Of a DNA stretch of 43,824 bases, positions 29,327-38,991 are shown one piece after another (the first letter of the stretch is position 1; each line of letters opens with the position of its first letter). The DNA is taken from positions 1 to 43,824 of the forward strand of contig JAFGLR010000012.1 of assembly GCA_016927955.1 (NCBI GenBank), in the 5' to 3' direction. Below the pieces are notes generated by a model, which was not told the origin of the DNA, searched no databases, and saw only the letters and a list, made by a program, of their open reading frames with translations. The position numbers and the translations under genes are program-made. Origin of the DNA: Dehalococcoidales bacterium (GTDB lineage Bacteria > Chloroflexota > Dehalococcoidia > Dehalococcoidales > JAFGLR01).

Positions 29327-30271
29327 ATGGCTCTAGCAGATGGCGAAAAACTATTACGTAAGGTAATTATTACGGCGGCAGTTACCGGTTCCGGGCCGAT
29401 ACCGACTATGTCGGATTATTTGCCGCTGACCCCGCAGCAGATTGCTGACGATGCCGTAAATTCGTATAAAGCAGGAGCGGCGATTGTACATGTTCACGCT
29501 CGTAAACCAGAAAACGGGGAACCGACTCCGGATTTGAAAGTATTTCGTGAAATACTCGAGGATATAAAAAAAAGGTGCGACGTTATTGTATGCATTACCA
29601 CCGGGGGTGCCGGTACACCGGAACAGCGTATTGCGGTAGTACCGGAGTTTAAGCCGGAATTAGCGACACTTAATCTTGGTTCTTTAAGTAACGGTAGTAA
29701 TTTGGCCACATATGAGCGTATGAAAGCTAAGGGTTTTAAATACGCGTGGGAAGAAAAGCGCTTCGGTGAGGATAAGGTTTGGACCAATACTCATAAAATG
29801 ATACGTGATTTCAGTAAAGCCGACCGCGAAAATAATACCAAACCGGAATTGGAAGTATGGGACGCCGGCCAAATACGGGCCATAAAATGGATGCTGGAAA
29901 ACGAAATGATAGACCGGCCGCCGCATATCCAGTTCGTTATGGGGGGCCTTACAGGTATGTCCGCTAAACCTTCAATGCTTATGTATATATTACAGGAAAT
30001 CCGAGAAGAAATAGGAGCATTTACCTGGTCGGTAGCTGCCGTAGGTAAAGACCAAATACCGCTTGCCGCAGTAACCCTGGCTTTGGGCGGTAACGTTAGA
30101 GTTGGGTTGGAGGACAATCTCTATTGCGGGTACGGCAGATTAGCCAGAGGTAGCTACGAACAGGTTGAGAGAGTAGTTAAGATAGCGGAACAGTTGAGCA
30201 TAGTCCCGGCCACACCAGCGGAAGCTAGACAGATGCTCGGTCTTAAAGGAAAAGATAAAGTCGCCTTTTAA
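29327..30271 (+). CDS. BKACE family enzyme (3-keto-5-aminohexanoate cleavage / beta-keto acid cleavage, DUF849)
   Basis: ORF 314 aa; VIITAAVTGSG, AGAAIVHVHARKPENGEPTPDLKVFREILEDIKKRCDVIVCITTGG, RVGLEDNLYCGYGRLARGS. Confidence 0.92.
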   Translation: MALADGEKLLRKVIITAAVTGSGPIPTMSDYLPLTPQQIADDAVNSYKAGAAIVHVHARKPENGEPTPDLKVFREILEDIKKRCDVIVCITTGGAGTPEQRIAVVPEFKPELATLNLGSLSNGSNLATYERMKAKGFKYAWEEKRFGEDKVWTNTHKMIRDFSKADRENNTKPELEVWDAGQIRAIKWMLENEMIDRPPHIQFVMGGLTGMSAKPSMLMYILQEIREEIGAFTWSVAAVGKDQIPLAAVTLALGGNVRVGLEDNLYCGYGRLARGSYEQVERVVKIAEQLSIVPATPAEARQMLGLKGKDKVAF

Positions 30272-30478
30272 TGGCTGCGTACTATAAGAAAATAATAATA
30301 TAATACGAAAAGAAATAATTATTATCAGTGTATAGATTAACAAACCCGGATAAAAACTTAATATTGCTGGAAACATAAATACCTCGGCTGACAATTATCA
30401 AAGTCAACCGTAATCTAAGAGGAGATGCGGGAGGTTCTAGAGAATAAATTCTATAATTATCTAACAGGAGTTTATTAT

Positions 30479-31231
30479 ATGGCTGTCGAATACGAGAAAA
30501 AAGATAAAATCGCAGTTATCACCCTTAACCGGCCCGAAGTGTTAAACGCCATTAACCCCGAATTAAAGAATGAGCTTAACTCTTTCATTTTAGATTTCCG
30601 TGACGACCCTGATTTGTGGGTTGCAGTTATTTGTGGCGCCGGAAAATCATTCTGTGTTGGTGCGGACATCAAGCAAAGCAAATTTGGAACCGCAAAAAGG
30701 TCGGAGACAGACACTTTTGTACGGCCAGACCGGATTTGGAAACCCTTTATAGCGGCGATACAGGGTTACTGTCTGGGTGCCGGCCTGGAATTAGCCTTAA
30801 CTTGTGACCTAAGAATTGCCGCGGAGAATGCACGTTTCGGCCAACCCGAGGTTAACGTAGGCGTTATTCCCGCCGCCGGCGGGACCCAGCGACTGCCTCG
30901 ATTCATCCCTCGTGCGAAAGCAGCGGAACTAATACTGATGGGGCAGCCAATAGATGCCCAGGAAGCCTACCGGATTGGTCTGGTCAATAAAGTTGTACTT
31001 CCCGAACAGCTTATAACCACGGCGATGCAATGGGCAGAGACTATCTGTCAGGCCGGCCCGCTGCAGGTCGGAGCCGCCAAAGAGGCTATAATAAGAGGAT
31101 ATGACGTACCGCTGGAAGAAGGGCTCGTAATCGAGAGAGAATTACATAACCGTATTACTGCTACAGAAGATTTTAAAGAAGCCGGCCGGGCTTTCGTCGA
31201 AAAGAGAAAACCGAACTGGCAGGGTAAATAA
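30479..31231 (+). CDS. Enoyl-CoA hydratase/isomerase (crotonase)
   Basis: ORF track starts at 30425; ATG at 30479 preferred (aacaggag upstream). IAVITLNRPEVLNAINPELKNEL; FGQPEVNVGVIPAAGGTQRLPR. Confidence 0.92.
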   Translation: MAVEYEKKDKIAVITLNRPEVLNAINPELKNELNSFILDFRDDPDLWVAVICGAGKSFCVGADIKQSKFGTAKRSETDTFVRPDRIWKPFIAAIQGYCLGAGLELALTCDLRIAAENARFGQPEVNVGVIPAAGGTQRLPRFIPRAKAAELILMGQPIDAQEAYRIGLVNKVVLPEQLITTAMQWAETICQAGPLQVGAAKEAIIRGYDVPLEEGLVIERELHNRITATEDFKEAGRAFVEKRKPNWQGK

Positions 31232-31299
31232 CCCTGTTCCCTCACCAAAAGCCGGGCTAGTATAGAATACAAGGTTATATCTTCGGGAGGTATTATTTT

Positions 31300-32094
31300 A
31301 TGGATTACCAGACAATCATTTTAGAAAAATCTGACGGGATAGCTACGATAACATTAAACCGGCCCGAAAAACGTAATGCCTTTAACCCGCAACTGCTGGA
31401 CGAGTTTATTATTGCTAAGGATGATGTAGCCGCCGACCCGGCTATTAAAGTTGTTATTATCACCGGCGCCGGGAGTGGTTTCTGTTCCGGTAATGATTTT
31501 TCCGGAGATACCCCCCCGCCGGACGATATGCCAAAGTCGATGAAAATGAGACAGGCGATAATATCCCAGGAAAAACAAATGTTTGACCTGAGGAGAATAC
31601 CGAAACCAGTTATCGCCATGGTGAACGGACCGGCCATCGGGGCCGGGCTGGGCTTTTGTCTGGCTTGCGACATAATAGTAGCCTCTGAAGAAGCTATTTT
31701 TGGTTTTGGTTTTAGCAGGCTTGGTCTTCATCCTGAAGCAGGCATTACCCATCTTCTCCCACGTATTGCCGGCATAGCCAAAGCCTGCGAGCTTATCTTT
31801 TTAGGCAAGGCTATCGACGCCAGAGAAGCGGAAAGAATCGGATTAGTAAACCTTGTGGTGACTAAAGACAAGTTATTAAACACCACAAGGGAACTCGCAA
31901 CAAGTTTGGCGAAAGGCCCTACCATTGCCATCGGACTGGCAAAGATATCCCTCTACCAATCCTGGGGTGAAGGTTTCAAGTCCGCTTTAGAGAACGAAGC
32001 CAGGGCTAACGCCATTTGTGTTACCACAGAGGATTATCAAGAAGCCGTCAAAGCATTTCGTGAAAAAAGACCGCCGGTGTTTCAGGGTAAATAA
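31300..32094 (+). CDS. Enoyl-CoA hydratase/isomerase (crotonase)
   Basis: ORF 264 aa; IATITLNRPEKRNAFNPQLLDEF; GAGLGFCLACDIIVASEEAIFGFGFSRLGLHPEAG. Confidence 0.9.
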   Translation: MDYQTIILEKSDGIATITLNRPEKRNAFNPQLLDEFIIAKDDVAADPAIKVVIITGAGSGFCSGNDFSGDTPPPDDMPKSMKMRQAIISQEKQMFDLRRIPKPVIAMVNGPAIGAGLGFCLACDIIVASEEAIFGFGFSRLGLHPEAGITHLLPRIAGIAKACELIFLGKAIDAREAERIGLVNLVVTKDKLLNTTRELATSLAKGPTIAIGLAKISLYQSWGEGFKSALENEARANAICVTTEDYQEAVKAFREKRPPVFQGK

Positions 32095-32137
32095 TACTCG
32101 GTTAAAGCAAAAGAAATAGATAATACCGGAGGTTAAT

Positions 32138-33088
32138 ATGAGTGAAAGGGAAATCAAACGAGTTGCCATCATAGGGGCCGGGCAGATGGGTAGTGGTATC
32201 AGTGTGGAATTTGCCCGTTACGGTTACGATGTTACTTTACAGGATATCAAAGAGGAAGCCCTGAAACATGCAATGAAAAATATCCGTGCCGACTTAGATT
32301 TAATGGTAGAAACGGAATTAATCAGGGATAATGAGGCGGCAGTAGCTTTATCTAAAATAATAACGACCCTAAATATAGCCGACGCGGTGAAAGACGCCGA
32401 CCATATTGTCGAAGCGGTATCAGAGAATTTAACCCTAAAACAACAGGTTTTTGCCCAGCTTGATGAGCTTTGTGCCCCGGATGTTACGTTGGCAACCAAC
32501 TCTTCTACAATGAGGGTTGATGACTGTGCGGCCAACGTTAAACACCATCCGGAGCGAATTCTAATTACTCACTACTGGTATCCAGCCCCCTTTATACCGC
32601 TGGTTGAAGTTATCGGCGGGAAAAGAACCAATCCGCTCTATCTGGAAAAACTGGCAAAAGTCTTACGCAGTATGCATAAAAGAGTCGTTCTGCAAAAGCT
32701 CGAACTACCTACCGGGCCAGCTGGATGGGGTAATGCCCTTCAACATCCTATCGAAAATGTTGCCCGTAAGTTTGTCGATGATACAGGTTGCGATCCGACG
32801 ATTGTTGATGAATTAATCCGTTTCGGCTTCGGCCGCCGTATACCCTTCACCGGTATCTTTATGCGTTATGATATCATCGGTCTGGATTTCTTTTATAATA
32901 ACGCCAAGGCACGCGGCGGGGAGATATGGCAACAAATTAAAGAAAGAGTCGAGCGTGGCGAAACCGGTGTTAAGAGCGGCAAAGGCTTTTATGATTGGCC
33001 GGACGATACGGCAAAGCAGTTTGCTCGTAATTACAACATCGAGCTTATTAATCTGATGAAACAGGATATCCAAAGGGGAGACATTTAA
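32138..33088 (+). CDS. 3-hydroxyacyl-CoA dehydrogenase
   Basis: ORF 316 aa; VAIIGAGQMGSGISVEFARYGYDVTLQDI. Confidence 0.9.
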   Translation: MSEREIKRVAIIGAGQMGSGISVEFARYGYDVTLQDIKEEALKHAMKNIRADLDLMVETELIRDNEAAVALSKIITTLNIADAVKDADHIVEAVSENLTLKQQVFAQLDELCAPDVTLATNSSTMRVDDCAANVKHHPERILITHYWYPAPFIPLVEVIGGKRTNPLYLEKLAKVLRSMHKRVVLQKLELPTGPAGWGNALQHPIENVARKFVDDTGCDPTIVDELIRFGFGRRIPFTGIFMRYDIIGLDFFYNNAKARGGEIWQQIKERVERGETGVKSGKGFYDWPDDTAKQFARNYNIELINLMKQDIQRGDI

Positions 33089-33178
33089 AGATTCCTAAAC
33101 TATACCATTATTCTTATTCAGATGTGGTGACGTCTAAAACAGAATCATAAACGGCTAACGTTGAAAATAAGTTAGGGG

Positions 33179-34651
33179 GTGGTGTTCTTGAAAACGGCTA
33201 AGCAGTATATTGACAGCTTGAGTAAATTACATTCCAACATTTACTTATTAGGAAAGAAAGTGAACGATTGGGTTAACAACCCGATTATCCGGCCTTCAAT
33301 AAATGCCGTCGCTATGACATATAAAATTGCCGGCGAATCGGAGAATGCAGACTTAGCAACAACTTCTTCGAATTTTACCGGACAAAAGACTAACAGATTC
33401 AATTCGTTATTCATGAGTACGGAAGCCCTGGTCAAAAAGATAAAGATGCAGCGGCTATTAGGACAGCGAACTGCTTGCTGTTTCCAGAGATGCGTCGGGA
33501 TGGACGCGATTAATGCCGTTTACAGTACCACTTACGAAATCGACCAGAAATACAAGGCAGAATACCATAATCGTTTTAAAGCATGGCTTAAATACGTTCA
33601 GGAAAACGATTTATGCGTGGCCGGAGCGATGACAGATGTTAAAGGGAACCGAGGTATTGCTCCCAGTGAGCAGGCCGATCCGGATATGTTCATTCGTGTT
33701 GTTGAGAGGCGTAAAGACGGCATAGTCATCAGGGGAGCTAAAGCCAGCCAGACCGGTTCCGCCAACGCGCACGAACAGCTACTTATGCCGACTCTAAGGA
33801 TGCGTGAGGCGGATAAAGATTACGCCGTAAGCTGTGCCGTACCCACCGATGCGGAGGGCGTCATACTAATTTACGGGCGGCAGTCATGCGATACCAGAAA
33901 ACTTGAAGACGGAGATATCGATGTAGGCAACTTCAATTTCGGCGGTCAAGAGACGCTGACTATTTATGATAATGTATTCGTTCCCTGGGAAAGAGTCTTT
34001 ATGTGCGGCGAGTATGATTTCAGTATCATGATGGTGGAAAGATTTGCGGCTTATCACCGGCAGAGTTACGGCGGCTGCAAGCCCGGCATCGGAGATGTGT
34101 TAATCGGTGCGGCAGCCTCGATGGCAGATTATAACGGCACACGTAAAGCCGCTCATATAAAAGAAAAACTCGGGGAGATTATACATCTGTGCGAGACGAT
34201 GTATTCCTGCGGCCTGGCCTGTTCCTATGAAGGCAAGCAGACACTGGCCGGTAATTTCCAGGTAGATACGCTGCTGGCGAACATTTGTAAGCATAACGTG
34301 ACCCGTTTTCCGTACGAAATGTGCCGTTTAGCGGAAGATATTTCCGGCGGACTGTTGGTTACATTACCTTCGGAAGCGGACCTCAGGCATCCGCAAATAG
34401 GAAGTTATGTCGATAAATATCTCAGAGGCGTGGCGGATATACCTACTGAGGCACGTTTCAGGATGCTTACTTTGATACACGCTATGGCTTTCGGACTAAC
34501 GGCACCCAGTTACCGTACCGAATCGCTGCACGGCGCCGGTTCCCCGCAAGCGCAAAAAATCATGATTGAGCGGGAAACCGATATGGCAGCCAAGCAAAAG
34601 TTCGCCCGGAGTATTTCCGGGATCGATGAAAGAGAAGACCCGTACGCTTAA
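33179..34651 (+). CDS. abfD: 4-hydroxybutyryl-CoA dehydratase / vinylacetyl-CoA isomerase-like (4-HPA 3-hydroxylase superfamily)
   Basis: ORF 490 aa; CFQRCVGMDA, ENDLCVAGAMTDVKG, YHRQSYGGCK and LHGAGSPQAQKIMI match the AbfD pattern, including all [4Fe-4S] ligands (C-x3-C and H-x6-C). Confidence 0.88.
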   Translation: MVFLKTAKQYIDSLSKLHSNIYLLGKKVNDWVNNPIIRPSINAVAMTYKIAGESENADLATTSSNFTGQKTNRFNSLFMSTEALVKKIKMQRLLGQRTACCFQRCVGMDAINAVYSTTYEIDQKYKAEYHNRFKAWLKYVQENDLCVAGAMTDVKGNRGIAPSEQADPDMFIRVVERRKDGIVIRGAKASQTGSANAHEQLLMPTLRMREADKDYAVSCAVPTDAEGVILIYGRQSCDTRKLEDGDIDVGNFNFGGQETLTIYDNVFVPWERVFMCGEYDFSIMMVERFAAYHRQSYGGCKPGIGDVLIGAAASMADYNGTRKAAHIKEKLGEIIHLCETMYSCGLACSYEGKQTLAGNFQVDTLLANICKHNVTRFPYEMCRLAEDISGGLLVTLPSEADLRHPQIGSYVDKYLRGVADIPTEARFRMLTLIHAMAFGLTAPSYRTESLHGAGSPQAQKIMIERETDMAAKQKFARSISGIDEREDPYA

Positions 34652-34673
34652 TTATTGAAAGGAGAAATGGAAA

Positions 34674-35864
34674 ATGCCGTATTTTTTTAGTCCAAAAGTT
34701 CTTTTTGGCAGCGGTATGCTGAAAAGATTCGGCTCTGAAATAGAAGGTAGAGGTACTAAAGCCACGATTATAACCGATAAAGTCATGGCTGCCTCAGCTA
34801 CCCCGATTGTGGAAGTTGTTAAAGCCGCCGAGTATGAGGTCAATATCTGGGACGGGGCGAACCGGGAACCTTCGGTAGATCTGGCAGTCGAAGCCAGCCA
34901 AGTTCTTAAAGAACATAATCCCCAGCTAATATTAGCCTTTGGCGGCGGCTCGGTTATCGATGCCGCCAAAGCCGCCTGGGTTTTATATGAAAGGCCAGAA
35001 ATGACCGGGTCGGACTTAGTAGCGGTAAACCCACGCAGCAAACTGAATTTGAGGAAAAAAGCGAAATTTGTGGCCGTTCCCACCACCAGCGGCACCGGTT
35101 CGGATGCCACTTGGGCAATTGTCGTGACTGATACGGCGAACCACCGTAAAATCGGGTTCGCCAATGCGGAAATATTACCCGATATTACCTTGCTGGTACC
35201 GGAATTTACCGCGGGCATGCCCAAAATATTAACGGCAAGTACCGGTATGGACGTGCTCGGTCACGCCATCGATGGTTTAACCGCCCGGCAGCAGACTGAT
35301 TTCAGCGACGGTATGTGCCTCCAGGCGATGAAACTGACTTTCGAATGGCTGCCCAAAGCCTGTGCCGATGGAAGCGATTTAATCGCCAGAGGTAAGATGC
35401 AGAACGCCGCAACTATAGCCGGTATCGGCTTCGGCAACAGTAATACTTCTTTAAGTCACGCTCTCGGACATGCTTTAGGGTCGGTCTTTAATCTTCCTCA
35501 CGGCAGGTCGATAGGTGTAGCCCTGACTTATTCAATTGACTTTATAGCTACAAATCCTGCGATTGCCAATGCACCTAATCCGTTGGTACAACTGGGTTTA
35601 GCCGCCAGATTTGCCGGTATTAACGCTAGCTCCGACGCAGATGCGGCAAAAAAGATTGTCGCTAAGATAAAGGAATTACAAAAAGAAATCAGCGAACCTT
35701 TGTGCTTAAAAGACCTCGGTATAACCGAGGACCAAATGAAACCAAAGTTAGATAGTTTAGTCGTACTGGCGGCGAAAGACGTTAATATGTATTCAAGCCC
35801 CTGCGAGTGTAAAGAAGAACAACTGAAGCAACTCTTTATGAATATTTGGCAGGGCAAAACATAG
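34674..35864 (+). CDS. Iron-containing alcohol dehydrogenase
   Basis: ORF 396 aa; AFGGGSVIDAAKA, VPTTSGTGSDAT, GMDVLGHAIDG, SLSHALGHALGSVFNLPHG. Confidence 0.92.
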   Translation: MPYFFSPKVLFGSGMLKRFGSEIEGRGTKATIITDKVMAASATPIVEVVKAAEYEVNIWDGANREPSVDLAVEASQVLKEHNPQLILAFGGGSVIDAAKAAWVLYERPEMTGSDLVAVNPRSKLNLRKKAKFVAVPTTSGTGSDATWAIVVTDTANHRKIGFANAEILPDITLLVPEFTAGMPKILTASTGMDVLGHAIDGLTARQQTDFSDGMCLQAMKLTFEWLPKACADGSDLIARGKMQNAATIAGIGFGNSNTSLSHALGHALGSVFNLPHGRSIGVALTYSIDFIATNPAIANAPNPLVQLGLAARFAGINASSDADAAKKIVAKIKELQKEISEPLCLKDLGITEDQMKPKLDSLVVLAAKDVNMYSSPCECKEEQLKQLFMNIWQGKT

Positions 35865-36412
35865 CAATTCGTAACGCATAAACGCATAAACTGATTAGTT
35901 AAAAAACGTAGACTGGATGACGGCGGAAACTATTAATAAGAACTAATCTCAATTCTCGATAAGTTATAGTCCCTTATAACAACTATGCGGTCAAACTGAG
36001 AGTTGACACGCTTCATTTTAATAGTATCAGGGGAACAAAGACACTCGTTATAACAAATGACCAGCCGTTGGTTGAGAGCCGAAATTTAACATAGATGAAA
36101 AGATTGAATACGGGCTACCTGATATCTCCTCTAAAAAACCGGGACAACGATACTATAATTTTTCGATTTGCCAAACAATGGTTATATTTCCCAAAAAGGT
36201 AATGGATAAAACCGTATTACCCTGAAGCTGGTTTAACCCATGGAATTGATTTCTAAAAAGACTTCTTTCTGGAATAAATATTCGCACTAATATATAATAT
36301 GGTCTAATATTAACTCCTTCATAAAGCAGAAAAATCGCGTTATCTTTTCGACCACACTTTTTGGGTAGCAGACCGGTAATGCAATAATATTTCAGTCAGA
36401 GGGGAACAACTA

Positions 36413-37132
36413 ATGCATCTCAATCGGATAACGATTTCATCACAGGAATTTCCTACCAGGGATTTTTACCCTTTTAACTTGAGCATCCTGCAAAATACCG
36501 ACAGTATCTCCTTTACTCGTCCGGTAACTTTCTTCGTAGGGGAAAACGGGACCGGAAAATCCACCCTGTTAAAAGCCATTTGTCGCCGGTGTCATATACA
36601 TATCTGGGAGGATACCGAGCACAATCGCTACCAGTATAATTCTTATGAAGATGAACTTTATAAATATATTGAGATAGATTGGGTTAATGGTTCCGTGCCG
36701 GGTACATTCTTTGCATCTCAAATATTTCAGGACTTTGCCCGTTTTTTGGATGAATGGGCTTGTGCTAGCCCGGGAATACTGCCTTATTTCGGTGGTAACT
36801 CTCTATTGGCGCAGTCTCATGGACAATCCTTATTAGCTTTTTTTAAAGCTCGCTATAAAATCAAGGGACTCTACTTTCTGGATGAACCAGAAACCGCTCT
36901 TTCGCCGAAGAGTCAGATTAAGTTGCTACAGATTCTGAAAAATAATAGTAAAGCCGGCCAAGCCCAGTTTATTATTAGTACCCATTCACCCATTTTGCTA
37001 GCCTTTCCGGAAGCGACGATATACAGTTTTGACAAGACGTCGGTGGAAACGATCAGCTATAAAGATACAGAAATGTACCACCTCTATAAGGATTTTATTA
37101 ATAACCCTGAGGAATATCTGGAAAAGCTTTAA
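36413..37132 (+). CDS. AAA (ABC-type, OLD-like) ATPase
   Basis: ORF 239 aa; FFVGENGTGKSTLLKAICR Walker A, YFLDEPETALSP Walker B, ISTHSPILLAFP. Confidence 0.88.
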   Translation: MHLNRITISSQEFPTRDFYPFNLSILQNTDSISFTRPVTFFVGENGTGKSTLLKAICRRCHIHIWEDTEHNRYQYNSYEDELYKYIEIDWVNGSVPGTFFASQIFQDFARFLDEWACASPGILPYFGGNSLLAQSHGQSLLAFFKARYKIKGLYFLDEPETALSPKSQIKLLQILKNNSKAGQAQFIISTHSPILLAFPEATIYSFDKTSVETISYKDTEMYHLYKDFINNPEEYLEKL

Positions 37133-37305
37133 GCCAATACCGCGGTTTTCCCAGACATATCCGGGTCATCGCGAAAATCCAATATCGAGGCGGTTAATTC
37201 CTTGCTTAATTCAGGATTGATTGCATTTAATACTTCGGGCCGGTTAAGAGTGATAACTGCGATTTTGCCTTTTTTTTCTTAATCAACAGCCATGTGAATA
37301 CTCCT
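37133..37305 (-). pseudogene. Truncated, stop-containing fragment of a crotonase gene (5' end, with its RBS), paralogue of 30479-31231
   Basis: Reverse complement reads ctgttaggagtattcacATG then MAVD*EKKGKIAVITLNRPEVLNAINPELSKELTASILDFRDDPDM; intact copy reads MAVEYEKKDKIAVITLNRPEVLNAINPELKNELNSFILDFRDDPDL. Confidence 0.9.
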
Positions 37306-37758
37306 AACAGGTAATTATATAATTTATTCTCTTGAGCCTACCCCGTTTTTAACCTTATTTGCGGTTGGCTTAGATTATTATTAGCCAAGGTCTTTATATG
37401 TCTGTTAAATTTGTTTATATAGGCAAATCTATATCTAGATATTCTTGTTAATATTCATATAATAATTCTTATTTCTTTTTATAATGGTTGACTAATGATC
37501 AGTATATGTTTAGGCGATATTTTATAAGTATAGAAATGCAAATATACCGGTGTTTATTGAAGGGTAATATATTTTTAGAAAAATAGTAGTCTTTTTAGAA
37601 AGCACTTCCGTGAGCTGAAACCAGTCTCGAAATAGTACAGTTTTTTTCTATTACCTTTTTGGAAAATATTTGTTACGTTTGTTACGCATAAAACCTGGCA
37701 ATATCTTTTAGACTTCTTCTTAAGCCTATCAAATTTCGAGGCAGCTCAATCTAGATCG

Positions 37759-38664
37759 TCAAGACTGTTCGTAATATGACCAATCTTTACTATTCAAGGA
37801 ATTCGTCTCTAAGTTAATATAATATTCCATCCCGAATTTGAAGTACCCATGAGGAAGCGGATTTCTTGCCAAAGGATTATGTATGAAAATGAAATTATCA
37901 CCCATTCTTTTGGGCTTGTTAAAGAGATCTGTTCTTGAATATAGAATACCACTTAATCCATCGTAATTTTGGTTGAGAAATAAATCGGTTGGAACCGAGC
38001 TAGTATTATAGCGATAAATCTTGTCCCTATATTGATAACTCCAATAAGGCTTTACACCCGCTCTTTTACTAATAGTTACCTGTGGATCACCAAACGGAAG
38101 GACTGCTTTTAATATTCGCGGTATATCAGTTTCCATTATCGCCTGTTTTATCTTACATGAGTTTAATGCAATAACGTACACGTCGTTAGACGAAATGGAG
38201 TTGTTTTTAAGATATGACTTATATTTCTCAAACTTATCCGCTATAGCACTGCAATATCTGAGAGTAATTTCTTCATCTGGAACTTTTACGGCCGTCATTA
38301 ATGGCATCTCGTGTACTCTATCTTTATTGTCCGAAATGCCTTCAGAAGGAGTGACAGCTTCTAAGTATATAGAATTACAAGGATTGAGGATTTTTATATC
38401 AGGACCTTTAGCATATGTGAGCCTTGGGCATACGCTACAAGACTTTTCAAGTAGCGTACAAGTAAGATACATTTCCCAAAAGCGAGCTGGAAAATCTTCA
38501 GATAGCTTCTGTGGAAAATCTTTGTCCGCGTATTCATGATATCGATTCCATAAATGTTCCATAAAATTTTTACCAGAAAATATTTCAGGCCGCGTACAAT
38601 CGCGAACCATAAGATAAGTAGTATCTTTGGAATTTATTGTGTCTCTAAATAGTTTACTATTCAT
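37759..38664 (-). CDS. Hypothetical protein with possible PD-(D/E)XK nuclease-like core
   Basis: ORF 301 aa; FPARFWEMYLTCTLLEKS...GPDIKILNPCNSIYLEAVTPSEG resembles an E...D-x(n)-E core. Confidence 0.5.
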   Translation of the reverse strand: MNSKLFRDTINSKDTTYLMVRDCTRPEIFSGKNFMEHLWNRYHEYADKDFPQKLSEDFPARFWEMYLTCTLLEKSCSVCPRLTYAKGPDIKILNPCNSIYLEAVTPSEGISDNKDRVHEMPLMTAVKVPDEEITLRYCSAIADKFEKYKSYLKNNSISSNDVYVIALNSCKIKQAIMETDIPRILKAVLPFGDPQVTISKRAGVKPYWSYQYRDKIYRYNTSSVPTDLFLNQNYDGLSGILYSRTDLFNKPKRMGDNFIFIHNPLARNPLPHGYFKFGMEYYINLETNSLNSKDWSYYEQS

Positions 38665-38991
38665 AATTCGATTATTTCCCCATTTTCATGGCTGTCTATT
38701 ATAGAAATATCGTACTTATTTAAGTTTAACTACTTTGATAAAACGTAGGAATTACCTGTAAAAGTCCATACCGACAATTGAATATCGTTTTAATATTCAT
38801 GCAACGTCATAACCAAAATTTGCTAAGAAAGAGGACTTTCGGATTATGCCAATTATACACCCGATAGGGAGATTAGACAATATATACCTTTTTGGTAATT
38901 TGTCATTTGTATAAAGAAAAACACGATGAAATGAAAAATTAAGCCCGATTATGACAATGATGTAGATAGGCAAAATACAAATACCCAGGGT

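Noticed and set aside
33179-34651. 4-hydroxyphenylacetate 3-monooxygenase (HpaB)
   Set aside because: Same superfamily, but the [4Fe-4S] ligands and overall sequence match 4-hydroxybutyryl-CoA dehydratase.
35865-36412. Decayed transposase
   Set aside because: No terminal repeats or recognisable transposase motif could be read in any frame.
37029-37220. 63-aa plus-strand ORF at the end of the ATPase gene
   Set aside because: Overlaps the ATPase out of frame and then runs antisense through the crotonase pseudogene fragment.
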